DNA of 16,876 nucleotides from Bacteroidaceae bacterium (GTDB taxonomy: Bacteria > Bacteroidota > Bacteroidia > Bacteroidales > Barnesiellaceae_A). The stretch lies in the NCBI GenBank assembly GCA_017561285.1, contig JAFZDG010000122.1, forward strand, positions 1 through 16,876, given 5' to 3'. The stretch's first letter is position 1. Each line of letters begins with the position of its first letter. Made by a program: the position numbers and the translations under genes. Under the pieces are notes generated by a model, which made no database searches, had not been told where the DNA came from, and saw only the letters and a program-made list of their open reading frames with translations. Of this stretch, positions 7,905 through 14,876 are shown piece after piece.

Positions 7905-8474
7905 TCAGTCGCAGAATTTAATCTTTCCATCGCTAAGCTCTTCGATACGGGCCAACGATTCTATTTGAAAGCCTTTGTTGCGAAGGGTATCATAGCCATG
8001 CTGAAATACCTTCTCGATGACAAATCCCATACCCACTATTGTAGCTTGGGCTTGTTCTACAATGTCTATCAATGCATTAGCGGCACTTCCATAGGCCAAG
8101 AAATCGTCTATGCACAACACTCGGTCGGTAGGCTTGATGTACTCGCGGCTTACTACTATGTCGTAGTCCTTATTCTTGGTAAACGAATGTACGTGGCTGT
8201 GCAGAGCGTCGGGCATGGTGCAAGGTTGTGCTTTCTTTGCGTAGATAACCGGAATACCCATGCAATAACCTGCCATTACAGCCGGTGCTATGCCACTGGC
8301 CTCTATCGTGAGTATCTTGGTGGCACGTGTGTAGGCGAAACGGCGGGCAAACTCTACTCCTATGCACATAAGTAGTTGGCAGTCAAGTTGGTGGTTGATG
8401 AAACTATCGACCTTCAAAACTCCTTCCGATAGGCTTTTTCCGTCACGCAATATACGTTGTTTGAGTAATTCCAT
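7905..8474 (-). CDS. xpt: Xanthine phosphoribosyltransferase
   Basis: Purine salvage enzyme converting xanthine plus PRPP to XMP and pyrophosphate in the cytoplasm. At 189 residues it has the normal length of the Bacillus-type Xpt family. Signatures are MELLKQRI at the start, KVDSFINHQLD (21-31), the IEASGIAPAV loop (57-66), the stretch VIYAKKAQP (77-85), and the PRPP-binding loop VLCIDDFLAYGSAA (119-132) with its acidic pair. The family's more common loop form is IDDFLANG; here Tyr replaces Asn. The gene has its own promoter and stands alone between the acyl-CoA synthetase-like gene and the porin. No purine riboswitch fits, because the leader is only about 17 nt. Confidence 0.92.
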   Translation of the reverse strand: MELLKQRILRDGKSLSEGVLKVDSFINHQLDCQLLMCIGVEFARRFAYTRATKILTIEASGIAPAVMAGYCMGIPVIYAKKAQPCTMPDALHSHVHSFTKNKDYDIVVSREYIKPTDRVLCIDDFLAYGSAANALIDIVEQAQATIVGMGFVIEKVFQHGYDTLRNKGFQIESLARIEELSDGKIKFCD

Positions 8475-8487
8475 AGTGCATTCAATT

Positions 8488-8495
8488 TAATTTTG
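8488..8495 (+). promoter_or_regulatory. Possible plus-strand promoter facing away from xpt
   Basis: The other half of the 16-bp palindrome is TAATTTTG on the plus strand, also followed by C, so it matches the -7 box in the opposite direction. A TTTG at 8460-8463 is a candidate -33 element but the 24-bp spacer is slightly long. It points toward the hairpin at 8533-8580. Confidence 0.35.
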
Positions 8496-8503
8496 CAAAA
8501 TTA
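8496..8503 (-). promoter_or_regulatory. xpt promoter, -7 box
   Basis: Minus-strand TAATTTTG (8503 to 8496), followed by C, is an exact TAnnTTTG box 21 bp before the xpt ATG, giving a leader of about 17 nt. No convincing -33 TTTG is visible; the nearest is TTTC at 8523-8520. This box is one half of the palindrome TAATTTTGCAAAATTA (8488-8503). Confidence 0.65.
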
Positions 8504-8593
8504 GTAAAAAAAATGGTATGAAAGGGTATAATAATAGAATAAGATGCAACCACCAATTGATAGTTGCATCTTATTCTATTCCTAATTTTTTTT
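8500..8593 (+). ncRNA. Candidate short untranslated RNA ending in a strong hairpin
   Basis: If the plus-strand -7 box at 8488-8495 is used, transcription would begin near 8500 and run into the 18-bp hairpin (8533-8580) and the T8 tract (8586-8593), giving an RNA of about 95 nt. No plus-strand gene in this region needs such a terminator, which is the main argument for it. I see no convincing reading frame inside. This is inference from promoter-like and terminator-like sequence only; the hairpin may instead end the acyl-CoA synthetase-like mRNA from the other strand. Confidence 0.3.
8533..8593. terminator. Perfect 18-bp hairpin terminator
   Basis: AATAGAATAAGATGCAAC (8533-8550) and its exact reverse complement (8563-8580) enclose a 12-nt loop. 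On the plus strand it is followed by CCTAA and T8 (8586-8593). On the minus strand it lies about 57 bp after the stop of the AMP-binding gene, where it is preceded by A8 and followed by ATTATTATA, a poor U tract. It probably ends the AMP-binding gene's mRNA, may act in both directions, and separates that gene from xpt. Confidence 0.75.
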
Positions 8594-8636
8594 GAATGTT
8601 CGCTCCAACGAAAGAATATAGAGCGTTGTACAATGA

Positions 8637-10283
8637 TTACTTGTACATAAAGCGGCGTATGCTGCGTTTGGGTGTTTTTTCAAACTCCTCTTCGCGAAGC
8701 TCTATCTCAATGATGCGAGAGTATGCAGGCAATTGTTTGTTGAGTTCATTGCGGTTCTCAACGACAATTTTCTTCACCTCTTCGGCACTGAGTCCGTCTT
8801 GTTTACCTTTCTCAAAGTCGGGGTAGATAAGGGCTACCAATTGGCCCTTGCGATCAACCACAAGCGACTCGGCAACGTAAGGCATATTATTTATTTTTTC
8901 TTCAATCTCCTCGGGATAGATGTTTTGTCCCGATGGGCCGAGAATGAGGTTTTTATTGCGACCTTTGATATAGAGGAAACCATCTTTATCAAATACACAT
9001 AGGTCGCCGGTGTTCATCCAGCCATCTTTGAAGGTCGAGTCGGTAGCCTCTTGGTTTTTATAGTAGCCCAACATCGTATTTGTGCCACGTACCCACAATT
9101 CACCTACCTCATCACCTTCGTGTAGCGGTACAATGCGCGATTCCATACGGTCAACAATCTTTCCGCACGAAGCTTTGCGTATTTCGTACCAGGGTGCATA
9201 GGCAATGAGAGGCGCACATTCGGTCATACCGTAACCTACGGTGTAGGGGAATCTCATACGGCGTAGGAGATCTTCAATCTCGCCATTGAGGGCAGCTCCA
9301 CCCAATACAATCATCTCCAATTTGCCACCAAAGGCGTTTATAAGTTGTTTGCGTACTTTCGAGAGGATGAGGTTGTTGATGCCGGGTATGTGCATCAATA
9401 CCTTGAGAAGTGGTTTTTGCAGTACGGGAAGTACCTTTGAACGTATGATTTTCTCGAGAATGAGGGGTACGGCGATAATGAGCTTGGGTTGTACCTCGGC
9501 AAATGCCGCCATCAGAATTTTGGGTGAAGGCGTTTTGCCCAAGAAATATACATAACAACCTTTGCACAAAGGGAATAGCATTTCGATGGCAAGACCATAC
9601 ATATGTGCAAGAGGCAACATATTAATCATACCATCATCGGCTTTGAGGTAATGGATGTTGTCGATGGCAAAACGTACGTTCGACCACAAGGCTCGATAGG
9701 GGAGTATTACACCTTTTGAGAAACCGGTTGAGCCGGATGTGTAGTTGATAAGGGCTATTTCGTCGGGTTGCTCATCGTGAACGATAACATCATCTTTGCT
9801 AAATCCGTTGGGATACTTTGCCTTAAAATGTTGCTCAATATTTTTATAATATTCGGCAATATGGGCATCTTTGCTATAAGCTATAGTGAAGTCGTTAAGA
9901 TTTACAACGACTTCCAATGCGCTCATCTCGTTGAGAGAAATGGCATTGAGTGTAGCATCATCGGCCCACAAAATACGAGAATCGGAGTGGTTGACAATAT
10001 TGTGAATACTGTCGGCTTTGAAGTCGTTGAGGATGGGTACAGGAACGGCACCATATGTCATCGATGCAAGAAACGCAATTGACCAATTGGCCGAGTTGCG
10101 ACCACAAAGTGCTATTTTATCTTGGGGTTTAATGCCGGCTTCTTGAAGTACAAGATGCAATTGAGCAATTTTCTGGGCCATTTCGCCATACGAAAGAGCT
10201 TTTTTACCGGCATCGCAAAGAGCTTTGTGCTCCCAATTCTTCAAGATGCTTGCTTTCAGTAGTTGGTTTAATGTTTCGGTCAT
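8637..10283 (-). CDS. AMP-binding enzyme, long-chain fatty acid-CoA ligase-like
   Basis: Member of the ANL adenylate-forming superfamily, most like long-chain acyl-CoA synthetases: it would activate a fatty acid with ATP and transfer it to CoA. The 548 residues include the phosphate-binding loop YTSGSTGFSKG (181-191), the PLAHMYG motif (224-230), VGYGMTECAP (349-358), GWMNTGD (421-427) and the hinge/A8 region GRNKNLILGPSGQNIYPEEIE (441-461 contains it). The C-terminal A10 motif, normally ending in GKI, reads KTPKRSIRR (536-544), so the position of the usual catalytic Lys is Ser541, with K539 two residues away. The exact substrate (fatty acid or other carboxylate) is not readable. It is a single gene with its own promoter and a hairpin after it. 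Confidence 0.88.
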   Translation of the reverse strand: MTETLNQLLKASILKNWEHKALCDAGKKALSYGEMAQKIAQLHLVLQEAGIKPQDKIALCGRNSANWSIAFLASMTYGAVPVPILNDFKADSIHNIVNHSDSRILWADDATLNAISLNEMSALEVVVNLNDFTIAYSKDAHIAEYYKNIEQHFKAKYPNGFSKDDVIVHDEQPDEIALINYTSGSTGFSKGVILPYRALWSNVRFAIDNIHYLKADDGMINMLPLAHMYGLAIEMLFPLCKGCYVYFLGKTPSPKILMAAFAEVQPKLIIAVPLILEKIIRSKVLPVLQKPLLKVLMHIPGINNLILSKVRKQLINAFGGKLEMIVLGGAALNGEIEDLLRRMRFPYTVGYGMTECAPLIAYAPWYEIRKASCGKIVDRMESRIVPLHEGDEVGELWVRGTNTMLGYYKNQEATDSTFKDGWMNTGDLCVFDKDGFLYIKGRNKNLILGPSGQNIYPEEIEEKINNMPYVAESLVVDRKGQLVALIYPDFEKGKQDGLSAEEVKKIVVENRNELNKQLPAYSRIIEIELREEEFEKTPKRSIRRFMYK

Positions 10284-10402
10284 ATCTTTTACCTTGTTGT
10301 TATGCCTATAACAATGTTAAATCTTACAATAATTAACATATAATATGCACGTTATGTGCGTTGTGAAGATTAGTTGTTATAAGAAATGGTTAAAATTTGC
10401 AA

Positions 10403-10433
10403 CAAAAATAGTATATACAATATGAAAAACAAA
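10403..10433 (-). promoter_or_regulatory. Promoter of the AMP-binding enzyme gene
   Basis: On the minus strand, TTTG (10433-10430), a 19-bp spacer and TATTTTTG (10410-10403) match the -33/-7 pattern of Bacteroidota very well. The start of transcription would be near 10398, leaving a leader of about 115 nt before the ATG at 10283. The 228-bp intergenic stretch 10284-10511 is AT-rich and otherwise holds nothing I recognise; no strong hairpin follows the histidine kinase stop. Confidence 0.65.
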
Positions 10434-10511
10434 ATATATTTAAGTTTTTCTTTTTGGCCATAAGTTATTTTGTACTTATTTACAACAAGATAGTACCTAA
10501 TTATTGGCTTA

Positions 10512-12290
10512 TTACAATTTGCGTAGCGTGAATAATATATCAAGGCCTCCCCCTTGAGCATTTTTTGCCATAATTTCGCCGTTATGGAAGTTTACGGCGT
10601 TTTTGACAATGGCAAGCCCCAATCCTGTACCACCCAGTTTACGTGAGCGACCTTTGTCGACACGATAGAAACGCTCGAACAGGCGGTTGAGGTGCGACTC
10701 TTCTACTCCCGGACCGTTATCGGCAAAAGAAATATAATAATGAAGGTCGTTTGAGCGATAGCAGTTGATGGTTATTTGTGTGTTGTTGCCGGCATAGGCA
10801 ATAGCATTGTCAATGAGGTTGCGGAAGATTGAATAGAGCAATGAGTGGTTGCCCATTATAGGCATTGGGGTGTGTATGCCTTGTGTGACAATCTTCATAG
10901 AGCGCTCTTCTATGTCGGTTATTGAGTCGGAAATGCTGTCGGTTATAATGGCCGATAGGTCTATCTCTTGACGGTCGAATATATCTGATGTCTCGTCGAG
11001 GCGGTTGAGCATAGATATATCGTTGAGCAAATCGGATAAACGGCGAGCTTGTGCAAAACTTCGCTCAAGAAATTGCTGTTGCTTATCGGGAGCTAAATTG
11101 CCGGTTGTCAGTATGGTTTCGAGATATCCTCTTATGCTGCTTACGGGGGTTTTTAGTTCGTGGGCAATATTCTGTGTAAGTTGTTTTTTTACAAGATCTT
11201 CTTTTTCTCGCTCGGTATTATCGTATATTGATATTTCGAACGAGTTGTCGTGAAAAAGAATACCCCTTACTATATATGTTACACCGTTTTTCTGTATGCG
11301 TATTTGTTTTACGGCTGTTGAGTAATTGTCGCTTGCCGGGCAATGCGTGTGTGTAACGTGGTCTATAATCTCTTGTAATGCCGGCTCGGTAAAAACAAGT
11401 TCCAGATTATTGTCGAGGGTGTTGTCTGTAATGTGATTGGCATATTGAATAAATAGATTGTTTGATACAATCATCTCTTTGTCGCTGGTAAAGATGGCTA
11501 TACCTTCGCGCGATGTTTGTATGTGTGCCAATAATTTTTCCTCTTCAATGGCAAGGGCTTCTCGAGCCTTGCGTATCTCTTCGTAGTTTTTTCTCAATGT
11601 CTGTGTAATATGTCCCAATGGGTCGGTAGCAATCTCTTCTGTGCTATCGAGTGGCTTGTTTTCTAATGTCGAATGAGCCAACTTATCGAGGTTGGAGATG
11701 GATCGTCCCAACATACGACAGTATATATAAAGGGCTATGACAAAACCTGTTGCTATGGCTATGAGAATGTAGCGAAATAGCGGATCGACATGCAGTATAT
11801 GCGAGATGGTTTCGTCATAAGGTATAGATGTGCGTATGATATAGTTGTCTTTACGATAGGCCGCGTAGAAGTAGGTTTGCTTCAGCGTTTCGGAATATCG
11901 CACCGAGTAGCACTTTTTCTCTCCGTTTATAGCCGCTTTTATTTCAGGCCTGTTTATATGGGGTGTGCTTATAACCTGTGTTGTACTGTTGTCGAGCAGT
12001 ACGCTGCCATCATCGGCACAGATAATAGTGAGGCGATAGGCATTGGATGCAAGTGCTTGTGGAGTATTTGTGTGCTTGCTGTCAGTAGAGTCGTTGCTTA
12101 AATATTGAGTTAAATTGTTGGCTACGTGATGATTGTATTCTTGTAGCAGACTATTGAGATTATTGAGCCGTATGTTTTTTTCTTGATAGTATTGCAGTGC
12201 CATTGTTATGGCGACAAAAATGATGAAAAGGCTGCTGATTACAAGAAACAACCCTTTTTGGAATGGTATATGGCTCTTTTGACTCGACAT
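10512..12290 (-). CDS. Sensor histidine kinase (PhoR-like)
   Basis: Inner-membrane sensor kinase that phosphorylates the response regulator encoded just before it. In 592 residues: membrane helix 1 (about 13-33), a periplasmic sensor region (about 35-170), helix 2 (about 172-191), a HAMP-like linker and coiled stretch (about 192-255), a PAS-like region (about 256-360), the HisKA domain with the phosphorylated H377 in NIAHELKTP (374-382), and the ATPase domain with N495 (NLIDNAIAY), FADNGPGV (522-529) and GGTGLGLAIV (553-562). The layout resembles PhoR and the paired regulator resembles PhoB, but a phosphate role is inference. I start at ATG 12290, 11 bp after the regulator's stop; a longer frame from 12347 would overlap the regulator and add a non-family N-terminus. 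Confidence 0.9.
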   Translation of the reverse strand: MSSQKSHIPFQKGLFLVISSLFIIFVAITMALQYYQEKNIRLNNLNSLLQEYNHHVANNLTQYLSNDSTDSKHTNTPQALASNAYRLTIICADDGSVLLDNSTTQVISTPHINRPEIKAAINGEKKCYSVRYSETLKQTYFYAAYRKDNYIIRTSIPYDETISHILHVDPLFRYILIAIATGFVIALYIYCRMLGRSISNLDKLAHSTLENKPLDSTEEIATDPLGHITQTLRKNYEEIRKAREALAIEEEKLLAHIQTSREGIAIFTSDKEMIVSNNLFIQYANHITDNTLDNNLELVFTEPALQEIIDHVTHTHCPASDNYSTAVKQIRIQKNGVTYIVRGILFHDNSFEISIYDNTEREKEDLVKKQLTQNIAHELKTPVSSIRGYLETILTTGNLAPDKQQQFLERSFAQARRLSDLLNDISMLNRLDETSDIFDRQEIDLSAIITDSISDSITDIEERSMKIVTQGIHTPMPIMGNHSLLYSIFRNLIDNAIAYAGNNTQITINCYRSNDLHYYISFADNGPGVEESHLNRLFERFYRVDKGRSRKLGGTGLGLAIVKNAVNFHNGEIMAKNAQGGGLDILFTLRKL

Positions 12291-12301
12291 AATTGTCTGT
12301 T

Positions 12302-12985
12302 TTAGGTTTCGAAACAATAGCCATATCCTTGTCGGGTGACAATGCATTTGCCATATATACCTATCTTCTTGCGTAGGCGTGTAATGTTCACATCTATTGT
12401 GCGATCCAATACATATACCTCATCGCTCCACACATAGGTCAATATCTCCTCGCGTGAGAATACTTGATTGTTGTTTTTAAGCAGTAGATGCAGTATCTCA
12501 AACTCCTTTTTGGTGAGGGCTTGCTCGCAAGAGTCTATGTAGCATTTTTTGCTGCGCAGATCGAGGCGAAGTGTCTCGTATAATATTTCATCTTTGCTAT
12601 TCTCTTCGTTGGGCGATGTGCGGCGTAACAAGGCTTTTATGCGGGCTTGTACCTCTCGGATAGAAAATGGCTTGGAAATGTAATCATCTCCGCCAATATT
12701 AAATCCGGTGAGCATATCGTTTTCGGAGTCGCGTGCTGTGAGGAAGATGATAGGTATGTGCTTCAAAAGGTCGTTGCCCCGTATGATAGATGCCATCTTA
12801 AAGCCACTTATCTCGCCCATCATTACATCGAGTACAATGAGATTGTAGTTTTTGAGGTCGAGAGTAAGAGCCTCCTCGGCCGAGTGGGCGGTATCTACAA
12901 TATATCCTTCGGCTTCGAGATTAAACTTCAGTATTTCGCACAGATCCTCTTCATCGTCTGTAACCAATATTCTGTATGGAGTCAT
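12302..12985 (-). CDS. OmpR/PhoB-family response regulator
   Basis: DNA-binding response regulator of 227 residues, partner of the adjacent histidine kinase. The receiver domain (about 5-117) has the acidic pair D10/D11, phosphoacceptor D53 (LIVLDVMM), T83 (FLTA) and K105 (SKPF). The C-terminal winged-helix domain (about 130-225) shows TKKEFEILHLLLKN (158-171), RTIDVNITRLRKKIG (195-209) and RQGYGYCF (218-225), as in OmpR/PhoB proteins. It is the first gene of a two-gene operon and is transcribed divergently from umuDC. Targets cannot be deduced, though an inverted repeat lies in its own promoter. Confidence 0.94.
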   Translation of the reverse strand: MTPYRILVTDDEEDLCEILKFNLEAEGYIVDTAHSAEEALTLDLKNYNLIVLDVMMGEISGFKMASIIRGNDLLKHIPIIFLTARDSENDMLTGFNIGGDDYISKPFSIREVQARIKALLRRTSPNEENSKDEILYETLRLDLRSKKCYIDSCEQALTKKEFEILHLLLKNNNQVFSREEILTYVWSDEVYVLDRTIDVNITRLRKKIGIYGKCIVTRQGYGYCFET

Positions 12986-13040
12986 ATGTGTTGTTGTGTT
13001 TACGTTACAAAAATGGGTAATTTTTGTTACAATAGTATGA

Positions 13041-13072
13041 CAAAGATAAGTGTCTTGTATAAATAATACAAA
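13041..13072 (-). promoter_or_regulatory. Promoter of the response regulator-kinase operon
   Basis: Minus-strand TTTG (13072-13069), 20-bp spacer and TATCTTTG (13048-13041) give a near-ideal promoter. Transcription should start near 13036, about 50 nt before the ATG at 12985. Confidence 0.7.
13055..13071. repeat. Inverted repeat TTGTAT-N5-ATACAA (possible operator)
   Basis: Perfect 6-bp arms (13055-13060 and 13066-13071) around AAATA. It covers the -33 element and most of the spacer of the response regulator promoter, and lies about 27 bp before the candidate -33 element of umuD. A bound protein would be well placed to control the regulator promoter and perhaps umuDC. No binding protein is known from the sequence. 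Confidence 0.45.
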
Positions 13073-13097
13073 TGCTCGTTGGTGAAATAACTTTTAT

Positions 13098-13132
13098 TTT
13101 GTTTTATTTTTCGGTTGTAGATTGTATCTTTG
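13098..13132 (+). promoter_or_regulatory. umuDC promoter
   Basis: TATCTTTG at 13125-13132 is an exact -7 box. TTTG at 13098-13101 is a candidate -33 element with a long 23-bp spacer. Transcription would start near 13137, about 16 nt before the umuD ATG. Half-sites TTGTAG (13115-13120) and TTGTAT (13122-13127) sit in and beside the box. No E. coli-type LexA site (CTG-N10-CAG) is seen. Confidence 0.6.
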
Positions 13133-13152
13133 TCGATAGAGAAAATATATAT

Positions 13153-13581
13153 ATGGAAAAAGTAAAAGATATTCGGCTTGTCAATCCTATCGAGGCTTTT
13201 TCGGTATCGACTTTAAGTGAGGCTGTTCCGGCAGGATTTCCCTCTCCGGCACAAGATCATATCGATGAAGGTATTGATCTCAATCGTGAATTGATACGGC
13301 ATCCGGCTTCGACATTCTGTGCGCGGGTGGCCGGCGACTCTATGCGCGATTGCGGTATAGATGATGGCGATCTGCTCATTATCGATAAGTCGCTTACACC
13401 TCGTGAAGGTAGTGTGGCTGTCTGTTTTGTCGATGGCGAATTTACCCTCAAACGCATCTCATTACGTCCCGATGGTATATGGCTCGAACCGGCCAACCCA
13501 CAATATCCCGCATTGCATGTGACAGAGGGTAGTAACTTTCAAGTATGGGGTATTGTGTCGTATGTGATAAAGAGTATGTAA
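13153..13581 (+). CDS. umuD: UmuD-like autoproteolytic subunit of error-prone DNA polymerase V
   Basis: Small S24-family protein that, after RecA-stimulated self-cleavage, joins UmuC to form an SOS lesion-bypass polymerase. It has 142 residues, matching E. coli UmuD in length. The likely cleavage site is A27-G28 in VPAGFPSPA; the Ser/Lys dyad is S63 (VAGDSMRD) and K100 (EFTLKRI), 37 residues apart as in UmuD. There is no N-terminal helix-turn-helix, so it is not LexA. I start at ATG 13153; the frame extends upstream to 13073, but that part covers the promoter. umuC begins 8 bp after the TAA stop. Confidence 0.94.
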   Translation: MEKVKDIRLVNPIEAFSVSTLSEAVPAGFPSPAQDHIDEGIDLNRELIRHPASTFCARVAGDSMRDCGIDDGDLLIIDKSLTPREGSVAVCFVDGEFTLKRISLRPDGIWLEPANPQYPALHVTEGSNFQVWGIVSYVIKSM

Positions 13582-13589
13582 TATATAAT

Positions 13590-14858
13590 ATGTATGCCCT
13601 TGTAGATTGTAACAACTTTTTTGCTTCGTGCGAGCGACTGTTCAATCCGGCACTCAATGGCCGTCCGGTTGTCGTACTGAGTGGTAATGATGGTTGTGTG
13701 ATAGCGCGTAGTAACGAAGCAAAGGCTCTGGGCATAGGTATGGGGCAACCGGCTTTCGAGTTGCGAGACCTCTTTGTGCGTGAGCAAGTAGCCATTTTTT
13801 CATCCAATCACATTCTATATGGCGATATATCTCGGCGAGTGATGTCGGTGCTATCGCAATTTTCGCCCGAAGTGGAGGTGTATAGTATCGATGAGGCATT
13901 CCTTTCGCTCGATGGGATAGATATGCCTTATGGCGCCGAGGCCTATGCTCGTACTATTGCCGATACTGTAATGCGTTGTGTGGGCATACCGGTGAGTATA
14001 GGTATTGCACATACCAAGACACTGGCCAAGATAGCTTCGCATAGAGCCAAGAAAATAGCCCGTTATAAGGGGGTGTGCCACCTTGTTACCCCCGATCAGT
14101 GCGCTATGGCACTGATTGAATGCCCCATTGGCGATGTGTGGGGTATAGGCAGGCGATTGGCTCCCAAACTGATCGAAGAGGGTATATCAACCGCTTGGGA
14201 TTTTACGCATATGTCGCGCGAACGAGTGCGAAGGCTCTATACCATCGAAGGCGAGCGTACGTGGCGTGAGCTGCGAGGAGAGGTGTGCTATGCCGTTGAC
14301 GAATTGCCGGCAGCGCGACAGTCGATAACAGTATCTCGCACATTCGGTCAGGCCGTAACAACCTTTGATGATGTGTATGAGGCGGTAGCCAATTTTACAG
14401 CGACAGCGGCCGAACGTCTGCGAAGGCAAGGCTCTGCGGCAAGTTCGATAATGGTGTTTGTAAAAGGACGTGGTTGTGGTCCCGGACGATATGTGGGTGC
14501 TATGCAGCATACCCTACCTGTAGCATCCGATAGTACCATAGAGTTGCTACAATATGCGCGGCGGGCGCTTGTGTCGGTGTTTCGCAGAGGCGAAGCCTAT
14601 AAAAAGGCCGGAGTAATATTAGGACACATAATCCCCCGTAGCAATGTGCAGCTAAGCCTTTTTGATACAGTTGATCGCGACAAGCATCATCGTCTTATGC
14701 AGGTAATGGATAGTGTCAACAAGCAAGTAGGAGGTAAGGTGTTGCGCTTGGGTGCTGAAGGAGGACACCATGTGTGGAAAGCTCATAGCGAGCACCTGTC
14801 GCCTTGTTATACAACCTCTTTTCGTGATATATTGGTCGTGAAAGCCAAAGAGGAGTGA
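13590..14858 (+). CDS. umuC: UmuC-like Y-family DNA polymerase
   Basis: Catalytic subunit of DNA polymerase V-type lesion bypass (422 residues, the family norm). The N-terminus MYALVDCNNFFASCERLF fixes the start and provides D6 as a metal ligand; YSIDEAFLSL (98-107) provides D101 and E102. The palm/fingers/thumb region runs to about 240, the little-finger domain to about 345, and a C-terminal DUF4113-type region follows (about 365-420). A clear beta-clamp binding motif QLSLF sits at 354-358. The frame extends 45 bases upstream into umuD but that part is not conserved in type. The stop lies 18 bp from the stop of the convergent TPR regulator gene. Confidence 0.96.
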   Translation: MYALVDCNNFFASCERLFNPALNGRPVVVLSGNDGCVIARSNEAKALGIGMGQPAFELRDLFVREQVAIFSSNHILYGDISRRVMSVLSQFSPEVEVYSIDEAFLSLDGIDMPYGAEAYARTIADTVMRCVGIPVSIGIAHTKTLAKIASHRAKKIARYKGVCHLVTPDQCAMALIECPIGDVWGIGRRLAPKLIEEGISTAWDFTHMSRERVRRLYTIEGERTWRELRGEVCYAVDELPAARQSITVSRTFGQAVTTFDDVYEAVANFTATAAERLRRQGSAASSIMVFVKGRGCGPGRYVGAMQHTLPVASDSTIELLQYARRALVSVFRRGEAYKKAGVILGHIIPRSNVQLSLFDTVDRDKHHRLMQVMDSVNKQVGGKVLRLGAEGGHHVWKAHSEHLSPCYTTSFRDILVVKAKEE

Positions 14859-14876
14859 TGTGTGCTTGGTTGGCTT

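Noticed and set aside
8475..8532. Purine riboswitch before xpt
   Set aside because: The predicted xpt leader is about 17 nt, too short for a riboswitch, and the nearby hairpin lies upstream of the promoter.
10340..10365. Small inverted repeat around GCACGTTATGTGC
   Set aside because: Only four base pairs in the stem, with no U tract; within chance for an AT-rich spacer.
10370..10561. 63-residue minus-strand open frame between the kinase and AMP-binding genes
   Set aside because: It overlaps the kinase 3' end, runs over the AMP-binding gene promoter, and its Ile/Tyr/Lys-rich translation reflects AT-rich spacer DNA.
12291..12347. Longer start for the histidine kinase at 12347
   Set aside because: It would overlap the response regulator gene by 46 bases and add residues unlike a kinase N-terminus; ATG 12290 gives a clean 11-bp gap.
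13073..13152. Longer start for umuD near 13073
   Set aside because: The added part contains the -7 promoter box and gives residues foreign to UmuD; ATG 13153 gives the family length.
13153..13581. LexA repressor as an alternative name for the umuD gene
   Set aside because: There is no N-terminal DNA-binding domain, the length is that of UmuD, and umuC follows 8 bp later.
13545..13589. Longer start for umuC at 13545
   Set aside because: The extension lies inside umuD and precedes the conserved N-terminus MYALVDCNNFF.
14859..14876. Shared terminator between umuC and the TPR regulator gene
   Set aside because: The 18 bases between the two stops and the flanking coding ends show no stem with a T tract.
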